Assembly (NCBI GenBank): GCA_003497545.1 | Contig: DNNT01000125.1 | Location: forward strand, 1-6,173 | Direction: 5' to 3' | DNA from: Arenimonas sp. | Lineage (GTDB): Bacteria > Pseudomonadota > Gammaproteobacteria > Xanthomonadales > Xanthomonadaceae | DNA length: 6,173 nt | Shown: positions 1 through 6,173 of the stretch, one piece after another | How positions within the stretch are numbered: position 1 is the stretch's first letter | Layout of the letters: the number at the start of each line of letters is the position of its first letter | Notes under the pieces: generated by a model | Database searches by the model: none | Seen by the model: only the letters and a program-made list of their open reading frames with translations | Told to the model about the DNA's origin: nothing | Program-made: the position numbers and the translations under genes

Positions 1-977
1 AGCGTGAGGTTGATGCGGTGGTCGGTGATGCGGCCCTGCGGGAAGTTGTAGGTGCGGATGCGCTGGCTGCGGTCGCCGCTGCCCACCTGCAGCCGGCGCG
101 ACTGCGCCTGGGCGGCGGCCTGCTTCGAGCGTTCCTCGTCGAGCAGCTTCGCCTTGAGCAGCGACAGCGCGCGGGCGCGGTTCTTGTGCTGGCTGCGCTC
201 GTCCTGGCACTCCACCACGATGCCGCTGGGAAGGTGGGTGATGCGGATGGCGGAGTCGGTCTTGTTCACGTGCTGGCCGCCGGCGCCGGAGGCGCGGAAG
301 GTGTCGATCTTCAGGTCGGCGTCGCGCACGTCGATCTCGTCCACTTCGTCGAGCTCGGGCAGGATCGCCACCGTCGCGGCCGAGGTGTGGATGCGGCCCT
401 GTGATTCCGTGGCCGGCACGCGCTGCACCCGGTGCGTGCCGGATTCGAACTTGAGCCGCGAATACGCGCCCTTGCCCTCGATGCGCGCGACGATTTCCTT
501 GTAGCCGCCGTGTTCGCCTTCGCTGGCGGAGACGATCTCGACGTTCCAGCGCCGGCGCTCGGCGTAGCGCGCGTACATGCGGAACAGGTCGCCGGCGAAA
601 ATGGCGGCTTCGTCGCCGCCGGTGCCGGCGCGTACTTCGAGGAACAGGTTGGCTTCGTCGCGCGGGTCCCTGGGAACCAGCAGCAGGGCCAGCTGCTCGT
701 CGAGCGTGGCCAAGCGCTGCTGGGCAGCGGGGATTTCTTCTTCCGCCAGCTCGCGCAGCTCGGGGTCGGCGCGCATGGCTTCGGCGGCCTGCAGGTCGCG
801 CTGCGCCTGGGCGTAGGCGGCGAGGCCGGCCGCGACCGGTTCGAGCTGGGCGTATTCCTTCGACAGCGCGCGGAAGCGGGGGTTGTCGGCCAGCACGCCC
901 GGGTCGGAGAGCAGGCGGCCGACTTCCTCGTGGCGTTCGGCCAGCGCTTCGAGCTTACGGCGCAGGCTGGGCGTCAT
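1..977 (-). CDS. prfA: Peptide chain release factor 1 (RF1), 3'-truncated by the window edge
   Basis: RF1 recognises UAA and UAG in the ribosomal A site and triggers hydrolysis of peptidyl-tRNA in the cytoplasm. Translating the minus strand from the ATG at 977-975 gives [20 protein letters not shown] and then 325 readable codons in total. The stop-codon-reading PxT tripeptide is present as PAT at residues 188-190 (bases 408-416), within [15 protein letters not shown]. The catalytic GGQ is at residues 233-235 (bases 273-281), within [16 protein letters not shown]. Both positions match E. coli RF1, and PxT marks RF1 rather than RF2, which carries SPF. The reading frame ends at the left edge in [11 protein letters not shown], so about 35 C-terminal residues are missing compared with the 360-residue E. 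coli protein. The start lies inside hemA with a 23-nt overlap and has no clear Shine-Dalgarno sequence, suggesting translational coupling to hemA. The GGQ glutamine is normally methylated by PrmC, whose gene often follows prfA but would lie outside the window. Confidence 0.97.
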   Translation of the reverse strand, partial: MTPSLRRKLEALAERHEEVGRLLSDPGVLADNPRFRALSKEYAQLEPVAAGLAAYAQAQRDLQAAEAMRADPELRELAEEEIPAAQQRLATLDEQLALLLVPRDPRDEANLFLEVRAGTGGDEAAIFAGDLFRMYARYAERRRWNVEIVSASEGEHGGYKEIVARIEGKGAYSRLKFESGTHRVQRVPATESQGRIHTSAATVAILPELDEVDEIDVRDADLKIDTFRASGAGGQHVNKTDSAIRITHLPSGIVVECQDERSQHKNRARALSLLKAKLLDEERSKQAAAQAQSRRLQVGSGDRSQRIRTYNFPQGRITDHRINLT

Positions 978-2226
978 CGCGGTCGTCGTAGAGGCGCGAG
1001 GCGGCGCGCAGCAGGTCGAGGTCGCCGTCAAGCGCGGCCTGGCGCAGCGCGGCGCTGGGGCCGTGCAGCAGCTTGTTGGTCAGCTGGTGCGCCAGCAGCG
1101 CCAGGACTTCCTCGGCGGGCTTGCCGGCGGCCAGTTGCTCGCGGGCGCGGGCCAGCGCTTCTTCGCGCGCGGATTCGCCGCGGCTGCGCAGGGTGCGCAG
1201 CGCGTCCTGGCGGCCCTGGGCGCGCCACCAGGCCATGAAATGCTCCACCTGAAGGTCGATGATGGCCTGCGCCTGCTCGGCGGCTTCCCGGCGGGAGGCG
1301 CGGTTTTCTTCGATCACCTGCTCCAGGTCGTCCACGGTGTAGAGGTAGACGTCGGGCAGCTCGGCCACGCTGGCTTCGATGTCGCGCGGTACGGCCAGGT
1401 CGAGCATGAAAATGGGGCGGTGCTTGCGCGCCTTCAGCGCCGACTGCACGGCGGCGCGGCGCAGCACGGGTTCGCGGCTGGCGGTGGCGGTGATGACGAT
1501 GTCGGCTTCGGGCAGGTGTCGTTCCAGCTCCGACAGCGGCAGCGCGTAACCGCCGTGGCGGCTGGCCAGCGTCTGCGCATGTTCGAGCGTGCGGTTGGCC
1601 ACCAGCAGGCGCTTGGCCTTGGCGTCCACCAGGTGGCGCGCGGCCAGTTCGATGGTGTCGCCGGCGCCGACCAGCAGCACGGTGGCGCGGTCGAGTTCGC
1701 TGAACACCTGGCGCGCCAGGCGCACCGCCGCGTAGGCCACCGACACCGGGTGGGCGCCGATGCGGGTGTCGGTGCGCACGCGCTTGGCGACCTGGAAACT
1801 CTGCTGGAACAGGCGGTCGAGCGGCGTGCGCAGGCGCTGCTGGCTGCGCGCGGCCTGCCAGGCTTCCTTCACCTGTCCCAGGATTTGCGGCTCGCCCAGC
1901 ACCAAAGAATCGAGGCCGGTGGCGACGCGGAAGAGGTGGCGCACGGCGTCTTCGTCGCGGTGTTCGTACAGGTAGTCGCCCAGCGCTTCCGGCGCCAGGC
2001 CGTGGTGCTGCGCCAGCCATTCCGCCACTGCGCCCTCGCGACCCTCCGCGACCTGGGCATACACCTCGGTGCGATTGCAGGTGGAGAGCACGGCGGCTTC
2101 CTCCACGCCGGGCACCGCGCCCAGGCCGGCAAGTGCCGCCGGGAGTTGGCCAGCGTCCAGCGCGACGCGCTCGCGCAGGGCGAGCGGGGCGGTCTGGTGG
2201 TTGAGTCCTAGGGCTAGCAGGGGCAT
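955..2226 (-). CDS. hemA: Glutamyl-tRNA reductase (HemA, C5 pathway of tetrapyrrole synthesis)
   Basis: HemA reduces glutamyl-tRNA(Glu) with NADPH to glutamate-1-semialdehyde, the first committed step of C5-pathway heme synthesis, in the cytoplasm. The 423-residue product is close to the 418 residues of E. coli HemA. It begins [20 protein letters not shown], the family's conserved N-terminus. The nucleophilic cysteine is C50 in [10 protein letters not shown], and H97 precedes [20 protein letters not shown]. The NADPH-binding motif is [12 protein letters not shown] (residues about 183-194). The C-terminal helical dimerisation domain ends in [11 protein letters not shown]. An in-frame GTG at 2247 would add seven residues (MPPQSPA). 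I prefer the ATG at 2226 because the family N-terminus starts there. No convincing Shine-Dalgarno sequence precedes either start. The TAA stop at 957-955 lies inside the start of prfA. hemA-prfA is a common operon in proteobacteria. A possible -10 box lies about 72 nt upstream. The long plus-strand open frame opposite this gene is a GC-composition shadow. Confidence 0.97.
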   Translation of the reverse strand: MPLLALGLNHQTAPLALRERVALDAGQLPAALAGLGAVPGVEEAAVLSTCNRTEVYAQVAEGREGAVAEWLAQHHGLAPEALGDYLYEHRDEDAVRHLFRVATGLDSLVLGEPQILGQVKEAWQAARSQQRLRTPLDRLFQQSFQVAKRVRTDTRIGAHPVSVAYAAVRLARQVFSELDRATVLLVGAGDTIELAARHLVDAKAKRLLVANRTLEHAQTLASRHGGYALPLSELERHLPEADIVITATASREPVLRRAAVQSALKARKHRPIFMLDLAVPRDIEASVAELPDVYLYTVDDLEQVIEENRASRREAAEQAQAIIDLQVEHFMAWWRAQGRQDALRTLRSRGESAREEALARAREQLAAGKPAEEVLALLAHQLTNKLLHGPSAALRQAALDGDLDLLRAASRLYDDRDDAQPAP

Positions 2227-2324
2227 GGCTGGGGACTGTGGCGGCACGCGTTGCGCTAAGCTTCGGCGGGCTGGGCTCTTGGTGGATTCCGGCGCTCATT
2301 CTAGCCCCAGGCCGCGAAAACCCC
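2227..2324. other. Divergent intergenic region between hemA and the TPR gene
   Basis: These 98 nt separate the hemA start (minus) from the TPR-protein start (plus), so promoters for both operons should lie here or inside the adjacent coding ends. The most AT-rich parts are around 2251-2265 (TTGCGCTAAGCTTCG) and 2297-2303 (CATTCTA). On the plus strand I could not find a -35/-10 pair with acceptable spacing for TPR-lolB-ispE. No clear operator, inverted repeat or riboswitch is visible, and neither gene has a strong Shine-Dalgarno sequence at its start. Confidence 0.6.
2298..2303 (-). promoter_or_regulatory. Possible -10 box of a hemA-prfA promoter
   Basis: The minus strand reads TAGAAT here, five of six matches to the sigma-70 consensus TATAAT, in a sequence otherwise very rich in G+C. 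It would put transcription initiation near 2291 and give hemA a leader of about 65 nt. No good -35 hexamer lies 16-18 nt upstream (the bases there read about ATGGGG), and there is no extended -10 TG, so the call is tentative. It lies about 22 nt upstream of the TPR start codon, so expression of the two directions could interfere. Confidence 0.3.
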
Positions 2325-3974
2325 ATGATCTGGAGCAAATCCCCTGCACCTGCCGCGCTGATGCTGGCGCTGTCCCTGGCCGGTCCCGCCGCCGCCCGGG
2401 GCGAGGGCCCGGTAGGCGAAGTGATGGCCGGCGAGTTCGCCCTGCAGCAGGGCGACCTGGTGCTGGCTGCCAACCACTACCTCGAGGCCGCCCGCGGTTC
2501 CCGCGACCCCGGACTGGCCGAACGCGCCGCCCGTATCGCCCTGCTGGCCGGCCCCGGGGCGCCGGTCGCCGATGCCATCGCCCGCTGGCGCGAGCTGGCG
2601 CCGGGATCGATGGCTGTTCGCGCCGCCGCCATTTCCTTCGCGCTCGAGCAGGGCGACCCCGAGGACGCCGCCGACGAGGCCGCCGCCCTGATGTCCCTGC
2701 CGTCCGCCGAAGGCCTGCCGGTACTGCTGTCCGCGCTCGGCGATGCACGCGGCGACGCCGCCATCACCGCCCGCGCCGTGCTGCGCGGGCTTTACGAAAC
2801 CGACCAACTGCCGCCCAGCTTCGGCGGCTGGCTGGCCATGGCCGGGCTGGCGCGCCGGCTCGAGGACGGCGTGCTGTCGGAGCAACTGGTCGCGCGCGGG
2901 CTGGAGCGCTTTCCCGACGACCCGCGTGCCCACCTGCTGCAGGCCTCCCGCCTGCGCGAGCGCGGGCTGGACGAAGCTGCGCGCCGCCACCTGGTCGCCT
3001 TGGGCGAGCCGGGCAAGCTGGCGCCGGAGCTGCGCCGGGCAGCGGCGCGCGAGTACGGGCTGCTGGGCGATCCGCTGGCGGCGGCCGCCACCCTGGCCGC
3101 CGGTCCGCAGGATGAAACGAGCCTGCGGCAGCGTGCGCGCTGGCTGGTGGCCGCCGGCGACCGGCCGGCGCTGGCGGCGCTGTACCTCGAATCGGCCACC
3201 CTGTCGCCCTCCCCGGAGCGGCGCCTGCTGCTGGGCCATCTGGCCGAAGCGCTGATGCGCTGGGGCGAAGCCGAACAGTGGTACGCCAGCGTGCCGCGCG
3301 GCCCGGGCCACGACCAGGCCACGCTGCGCCTTGCCGGCGCCCAGGGCCGCCTGGGCCGCCTCGACCAAGCGCTGAGTACCCTGCACGAATTGCAGGTGGA
3401 CCAAGCCGCCGACGGCGAGTTCGTGCGCGACAGCTACCTGCTCGAAGCCGAGCTGCTGGAGCGCCGCGACCGGGGCGAAGAGGCCCTGGCCACCTTCGGC
3501 CGGGCCCTGGAGGTGTTCGAAGGCGACCCGGCGCTGCTGTACGGCCGCGCCATGCTGCACGAGCGCGCCGGGCGCATCGCGCCGGCGCTGGCCGACCTGC
3601 AGCGCATCCTCGACGACGACCCCGACAGCGCCCAGGCCCTGAACGCCTACGGCTACGCGCTGGCCGAACACCGCCACCGTTTCCGCGAGGCCCTGCCTTA
3701 CCTGGAGCGGGCGCTGGCGCTGGCGCCGGAATCCGCCGCCATCCTGGACAGCGTCGGCTGGGTGCACCTGAAGCTGGGGCGGCACGCCAGTGCGCTGGAC
3801 CTGCTCGAGCGCGCCTGGGCCCGCCAACGCGACCCCGAGATCGCCACCCACCTTGGCGAAGCCCTGTGGTTGTCGGGCCGCAAGGCCGAGGCACGCGAAG
3901 CCTGGCGTGCAGGCCTGCGCCTGGATCCGGACAATGCCGCGCTCAAGCTCGCCCTGGAGACCCACGAACCATGA
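2325..3974 (+). CDS. Exported tetratricopeptide-repeat protein upstream of lolB, function unknown
   Basis: This 549-residue protein starts with a likely Sec signal peptide: a short lysine-containing n-region, a hydrophobic core AALMLALSLAG (residues 10-20) and small residues PAAAR that could end in cleavage near residues 23-25. No lipobox cysteine is present, so the mature protein is predicted to be periplasmic. A first helical repeat, EFALQQGDLVLAANHYLEAA, spans about 37-56 and is followed by RDPGLAERAARIALLAG. The centre (about 110-400) is a degenerate, Ala/Leu/Arg-rich helical array. Clear TPR units occupy roughly 404-435, 437-470, 472-503 and 505-538, with typical G-Y-A, A-L-x-x-L-E-R-A and L-x-P-x-x-A positions. 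TPR arrays bind proteins, but the partner is unknown. A comparable TPR gene sits between hemA and lolB in Pseudomonas (PA4667). I chose the ATG at 2325 because it gives the signal peptide. An upstream GTG at 2238 adds 29 residues unlike an export signal. The TGA stop overlaps the lolB ATG by 4 nt, suggesting coupled translation and perhaps an envelope role. Confidence 0.9.
   Translation: MIWSKSPAPAALMLALSLAGPAAARGEGPVGEVMAGEFALQQGDLVLAANHYLEAARGSRDPGLAERAARIALLAGPGAPVADAIARWRELAPGSMAVRAAAISFALEQGDPEDAADEAAALMSLPSAEGLPVLLSALGDARGDAAITARAVLRGLYETDQLPPSFGGWLAMAGLARRLEDGVLSEQLVARGLERFPDDPRAHLLQASRLRERGLDEAARRHLVALGEPGKLAPELRRAAAREYGLLGDPLAAAATLAAGPQDETSLRQRARWLVAAGDRPALAALYLESATLSPSPERRLLLGHLAEALMRWGEAEQWYASVPRGPGHDQATLRLAGAQGRLGRLDQALSTLHELQVDQAADGEFVRDSYLLEAELLERRDRGEEALATFGRALEVFEGDPALLYGRAMLHERAGRIAPALADLQRILDDDPDSAQALNAYGYALAEHRHRFREALPYLERALALAPESAAILDSVGWVHLKLGRHASALDLLERAWARQRDPEIATHLGEALWLSGRKAEAREAWRAGLRLDPDNAALKLALETHEP
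3956..3960 (+). promoter_or_regulatory. Ribosome binding site of lolB inside the TPR gene
   Basis: GGAGA lies 10 nt before the lolB ATG, within the last codons of the TPR gene. With the ATGA stop-start overlap it supports the lolB start at 3971 and reinitiation by ribosomes finishing the TPR gene. Confidence 0.5.
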
Positions 3975-4564
3975 TCCGCCGCCTTTCCCTTTCGCTGGTG
4001 CTCCTGCTCCTGGCCGCCTGCGCGCCGGTGCCGGTGCGCACCGGCGGCGACGCCGACCTGCTCGCCGCCCAGTCCGCGCGCGAGGCCGTGCTGCGCGAGG
4101 AGGGCGGCTGGCGCCTGACCGGGCGGCTGGCGGTGAGCGCCGGCGACGAGGGTGGTAGCGGACGCCTGGACTGGCGCCAGCACGTGGACGGCTATGACAT
4201 CCAGCTGGCCGCGCCGGTCACCCGCAAGAGCTGGCGTTTGGTCAGCCGCGCCGGCCAGGTTCGGCTGGAAGGCCTGGAAGGCGGAACCCGTGAAGGCACC
4301 GACGCCGAGGCTCTGCTGGCCGAAGCCACCGGCTGGAACATCCCGGTGGCGGCCCTGGCCGACTGGGCCCGTGGCGCCCGTGCCCCGGGGCCGGCCCGCA
4401 TCGAATTCGGACCCGAAGGGTTGCCGGCGCTGATCGTCCAGCACGGCTGGACGGTGGAGTACCGGGACTGGCTGCCGGGCGACGCGCCCCGGCCGCGACG
4501 GGTCTTCGCCGCCCGCGAGGGCGCCACGGTCCGCCTCGTGGTGGAAAGCTGGGGCCAGCCGTGA
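3971..4564 (+). CDS. lolB: Outer-membrane lipoprotein LolB (lipoprotein receptor of the Lol system)
   Basis: LolB accepts lipoproteins from the periplasmic chaperone LolA and inserts them into the inner leaflet of the outer membrane, and is itself a lipoprotein. The 197-residue product has a lipoprotein signal: MIRR, a hydrophobic run of Leu/Val/Ser (5-14) and the lipobox LAAC, with the lipidated cysteine at 17. Residue +2 is Ala rather than Asp, consistent with outer-membrane sorting. The mature part has the expected LolB pattern: [23 protein letters not shown] (about 46-68) for the first beta strands, [11 protein letters not shown], then a [25 protein letters not shown] helix (about 111-135) and a final barrel strand near VRLVVESW. 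The length is near the 207 residues of E. coli LolB. The ATG overlaps the TPR stop (ATGA) and the TGA stop overlaps the ispE GTG (GTGA). lolB-ispE adjacency is classic in gammaproteobacteria and supports the call. LolB diverges strongly in sequence, so context and lipobox carry much of the evidence. Confidence 0.93.
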   Translation: MIRRLSLSLVLLLLAACAPVPVRTGGDADLLAAQSAREAVLREEGGWRLTGRLAVSAGDEGGSGRLDWRQHVDGYDIQLAAPVTRKSWRLVSRAGQVRLEGLEGGTREGTDAEALLAEATGWNIPVAALADWARGARAPGPARIEFGPEGLPALIVQHGWTVEYRDWLPGDAPRPRRVFAAREGATVRLVVESWGQP

Positions 4565-5442
4565 CGCCGGAGGGGCAGGGCGGCTGGTCGGCCTGGCCGG
4601 CCCCGGCCAAGCTCAACCTGTTCCTGCGCATCGTCGGCCGGCGGCCGGACGGCTACCACCGCCTGCAGACCGTCTTCCAGCTGCTGGACTGGGGCGACAC
4701 GGTGCGCCTGCGGGTGCGCGACGATGGCCTGATCCGCCGGCAGTCCGCCGAAGGTTACGTCGTGCCCGAGGCCGAGGACCTGGTGGTCAGGGCGGCAAAA
4801 CTCCTTCAATCGGAGTCGAAAACAAGCCAAGGTGCGGACATCGTCGTCGAAAAACGGATACCTCTCGGCGGCGGGTTTGGCGGTGGCTCCTCCGACGCCG
4901 CCACCGTGCTGGTGGCCCTGGATGCCCTGTGGGGTACCGGGCTGGGCGAAGACCGCCTGGCCGCGCTGGGCCTGCAGCTGGGGGCCGACGTGCCGGTGTT
5001 CGTGCGCGGCCGCAGCGCCTGGGCCGAGGGCGTGGGCGAGGTGCTGACGCCACTCGCGCTGCCCCCGGCGGCCTACCTGGTGGTGGATACCTGCGTTTCC
5101 GTGCCCACCGCCGAGCTTTTCCAAGCGCCTGATTTGACCCGGGATGCGCCCGCGGCGACAATATCGGACTTCGTTTCTGGCTCTGCGCTCGGCAATGCCT
5201 TCGAGCCGGTGCTGCGTTCGCGTTCGGAAGCCGTTTCGACGGCGCTGGACGCCCTCGCGCAGCTCGGTCCGGCGGCCCTGACCGGGACCGGCGGTGGCTG
5301 CTTCGCGCGCTTCGGCGCGCGCGCCGACGCCGTAGCCGCGCTGGCGCGCCTGCCTCCGGGCCTGCGCGCCTGGGTGGCGATGGGCGTGGACGTGTCGCCC
5401 CTGCACAGGGCGCTGTCCGCGGGCCGGGCCGGAAACGGTTAG
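4561..5442 (+). CDS. ispE: 4-diphosphocytidyl-2-C-methyl-D-erythritol kinase (MEP pathway)
   Basis: IspE phosphorylates the 2-hydroxyl of 4-diphosphocytidyl-2-C-methylerythritol with ATP in the non-mevalonate isoprenoid pathway (cytoplasm). The 293-residue protein shows all three GHMP-kinase motifs. Motif 1 is [12 protein letters not shown] with K17 and N19, followed by [13 protein letters not shown] (H33). Motif 2 is the ATP loop [14 protein letters not shown] at 101-114. Motif 3 is [12 protein letters not shown] at 240-251. The conserved aspartate is in [10 protein letters not shown] (D143), and the C-terminal end has [11 protein letters not shown]. Translation starts at a GTG that overlaps the lolB stop (GTGA). 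No other in-frame start lies before motif 1, and GGGG at 4551-4554 may serve as a weak ribosome binding site. The length is close to the 283 residues of the E. coli enzyme. About 4789-4890 (residues 77-110), and more weakly 5111-5190, are A+T-richer and use codons such as AGG, AAA, ATA and ACA that neighbouring genes avoid. The encoded motifs remain intact. Confidence 0.97.
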   Translation: MTPEGQGGWSAWPAPAKLNLFLRIVGRRPDGYHRLQTVFQLLDWGDTVRLRVRDDGLIRRQSAEGYVVPEAEDLVVRAAKLLQSESKTSQGADIVVEKRIPLGGGFGGGSSDAATVLVALDALWGTGLGEDRLAALGLQLGADVPVFVRGRSAWAEGVGEVLTPLALPPAAYLVVDTCVSVPTAELFQAPDLTRDAPAATISDFVSGSALGNAFEPVLRSRSEAVSTALDALAQLGPAALTGTGGGCFARFGARADAVAALARLPPGLRAWVAMGVDVSPLHRALSAGRAGNG

Positions 5443-5451
5443 TTCCAGCGG

Positions 5452-5529
5452 TGGGGCGTCGCCAAGTGGCCTAAGGCACCGGGTTTTGATCCCGGCATTT
5501 CGTAGGTTCGAATCCTACCGCCCCAGCCA
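5452..5529 (+). tRNA. tRNA-Gln, anticodon UUG
   Basis: The cloverleaf can be drawn by eye. The acceptor stem TGGGGCG (5452-5458) pairs with CGCCCCA (5519-5525), with discriminator G5526 and genomically encoded CCA (5527-5529). The D arm is GCC-AAGTGGCCTAA-GGC (5461-5477). The anticodon stem CCGGG (5479-5483) pairs with CCCGG (5491-5495), and the loop TTTTGAT carries the anticodon TTG at 5486-5488, which decodes CAA (and CAG by wobble). The T arm is GTAGG-TTCGAAT-CCTAC (5502-5518). The sequence closely resembles E. coli tRNA-Gln, including the weak U1-A72 end pair typical of glutamine tRNAs. It begins only 9 nt after the ispE stop and lies 47 nt before prs, so it is probably processed out of a longer ispE-tRNA-prs transcript. 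No own promoter is apparent. Confidence 0.97.
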
Positions 5530-5576
5530 TCCCGGTCGCGCCACCCGTCCACCCACCTTTCGCGGAAGGCACCAGC
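5530..5576 (+). other. Short spacer and leader between tRNA-Gln and prs, with prs ribosome binding site
   Basis: These 47 nt hold a C-rich stretch followed by GGAAGG at 5564-5569, which is 7 nt before the prs ATG and is a good Shine-Dalgarno sequence. I see no terminator hairpin after the tRNA and no convincing sigma-70 promoter, so readthrough from the tRNA transcript into prs is plausible. Confidence 0.6.
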
Positions 5577-6173
5577 ATGAGCAAGCAGAACCTGCTCGTT
5601 TTCACCGGCAACGCCAACCGGCCGCTGGCCCTGGCCGTCTGCCGCCAGCTGGGCATCCCGCTGGGCAAGGCGCAGGTCGGGCAGTTCTCGGACGGCGAGG
5701 TGCAGGTCGAGATCGAGGAAAACGTGCGCCGGCAGGAGGTGTTCGTCATCCAGTCCACCTGCGCGCCGACCGCCGAGAACTTCATGGAACTGCTGGTGCT
5801 GATCGACGCGCTCAAGCGCGCGTCGGTGGCCAACGTCACCGCGGTGGTGCCGTACTTCGGCTACGCCCGCCAGGACCGCCGCATGCGCTCGGCGCGCGTG
5901 CCGATCACGGCCAAGGTGGCCGCCAAGATGTTCACCGCCGTCGGCACCGACCGCGTACTCACGGTGGACCTGCATGCCGACCAGATCCAGGGTTTCTTCG
6001 ACATCCCGGTCGACAACGTCTACGCCTCGCCGCTGCTGCTGGCCGACATCTGGCGCAACCAGGGCACCGACAACCTGATCGTGGTCTCGCCGGACGTCGG
6101 CGGCGTGGTGCGCGCGCGTGCCATCGCCAAGCGCCTGGATGACGCCGACCTGGCCATCATCGACAAGCGCCGC
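5577..6173 (+). CDS. prs: Ribose-phosphate pyrophosphokinase (PRPP synthetase), 3'-truncated by the window edge
   Basis: Prs transfers pyrophosphate from ATP to ribose 5-phosphate, making PRPP for purine, pyrimidine, histidine, tryptophan and NAD synthesis (cytoplasm, usually hexameric). The first 199 residues are present out of about 315 in the family. It begins [20 protein letters not shown]. The ATP-binding element [10 protein letters not shown] is at residues 37-46, and the next conserved blocks are [23 protein letters not shown] and [13 protein letters not shown]. The flexible catalytic loop [13 protein letters not shown] is at about 101-113. [23 protein letters not shown] carries the conserved histidine H133. 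[17 protein letters not shown] and the catalytic-loop start IIDKRR end at the edge. The PRPP-binding signature (DDxxDTGGT type) would lie beyond the window. The ATG at 5577 is supported by GGAAGG 7 nt upstream and by the family N-terminus. The gene follows tRNA-Gln, as in other gammaproteobacteria with the lolB-ispE-prs order. Confidence 0.97.
   Translation, partial: MSKQNLLVFTGNANRPLALAVCRQLGIPLGKAQVGQFSDGEVQVEIEENVRRQEVFVIQSTCAPTAENFMELLVLIDALKRASVANVTAVVPYFGYARQDRRMRSARVPITAKVAAKMFTAVGTDRVLTVDLHADQIQGFFDIPVDNVYASPLLLADIWRNQGTDNLIVVSPDVGGVVRARAIAKRLDDADLAIIDKRR

Noticed and set aside
432..1238. Plus-strand open frame (268 codons) opposite prfA and the end of hemA
   Set aside because: The minus strand encodes RF1 with PAT and GGQ at the expected positions, and the plus-strand product is Gly/Ala/Arg-rich without recognisable domains.
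883..2211. Long plus-strand open frame (442 codons) opposite hemA
   Set aside because: It is a compositional shadow. The minus strand encodes an unmistakable HemA with catalytic cysteine and NADPH motif.
2238..2324. N-terminal extension of the TPR protein from an upstream GTG at 2238
   Set aside because: It would bury the signal peptide 29 residues inside the protein, and would nearly abut the hemA start.
2301..3965. Long minus-strand open frame (554 codons) opposite the TPR gene
   Set aside because: It mirrors the TPR gene. In high-GC DNA stop codons are rare in the antisense frames, the product is low-complexity Gly/Gln/Ala/Val-rich, and the sense strand has a signal peptide and TPR motifs.
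4192..5406. Long minus-strand open frame (404 codons) opposite lolB and ispE
   Set aside because: It spans two well-supported genes on the other strand and shows no motif of its own.
5530..5576. Possible phage or island attachment site at the 3' end of tRNA-Gln
   Set aside because: prs, the usual housekeeping neighbour, follows directly, and no integrase or repeated tRNA end is visible in the window.
5439..5975. Minus-strand open frame across tRNA-Gln and the start of prs
   Set aside because: It runs through the tRNA and opposite clear Prs sequence, so it is not a credible gene.
1..6173. Search for an undescribed system: CRISPR-like repeats, retron or toxin-antitoxin pairs, mobile elements, large noncoding structures
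   Set aside because: Every stretch is explained by conserved housekeeping genes and a tRNA. The gaps are under 100 nt and I saw no repeat array or unexplained structure.

Overview
This is an ordinary, densely coding housekeeping segment of a high-GC gammaproteobacterium (about 70% G+C judged by eye, not computed). The gene order is prfA-hemA on the minus strand, diverging from TPR protein-lolB-ispE-tRNA-Gln-prs on the plus strand. The same order is known around the hemA locus of Pseudomonas and of xanthomonads. From memory, wording in Prs and IspE (for example the Prs stretch around the [13 protein letters not shown] flexible loop and its continuation, and the Isp[13 protein letters not shown] segment) is closest to Xanthomonadales (Lysobacterales). 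That placement is an inference and was not tested by a search.

Layout. Bases 1-977 (minus) hold most of prfA, peptide chain release factor 1. Its last roughly 35 residues lie beyond the left edge. hemA (955-2226, minus), glutamyl-tRNA reductase, precedes prfA in transcription order and overlaps its start by 23 nt. A 98-nt divergent intergenic region (2227-2324) holds a plausible -10 box for hemA. On the plus strand, a secreted TPR-repeat protein (2325-3974), the outer-membrane lipoprotein receptor LolB (3971-4564) and the isoprenoid-pathway kinase IspE (4561-5442) are joined by 4-nt ATGA and GTGA overlaps. A tRNA-Gln(UUG) with encoded CCA (5452-5529) begins 9 nt after the ispE stop. prs, PRPP synthetase, starts at 5577 and is cut by the right edge at residue 199.

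How the genes relate. HemA uses charged tRNA-Glu to start tetrapyrrole synthesis, and PrfA terminates translation at UAA/UAG. The plus-strand cluster combines envelope biogenesis (LolB, and possibly the TPR protein), isoprenoid precursor synthesis (IspE, MEP pathway), a glutamine tRNA and central nucleotide precursor synthesis (Prs). Apart from the tight coupling of TPR-lolB-ispE, these genes share a neighbourhood more than a single pathway.

No mobile element, CRISPR array, defence system or undescribed system was found. The points most worth a second look are the uncharacterised TPR protein coupled to lolB, and A+T-richer, codon-atypical patches inside ispE. No intergenic stretch exceeds 100 nt.
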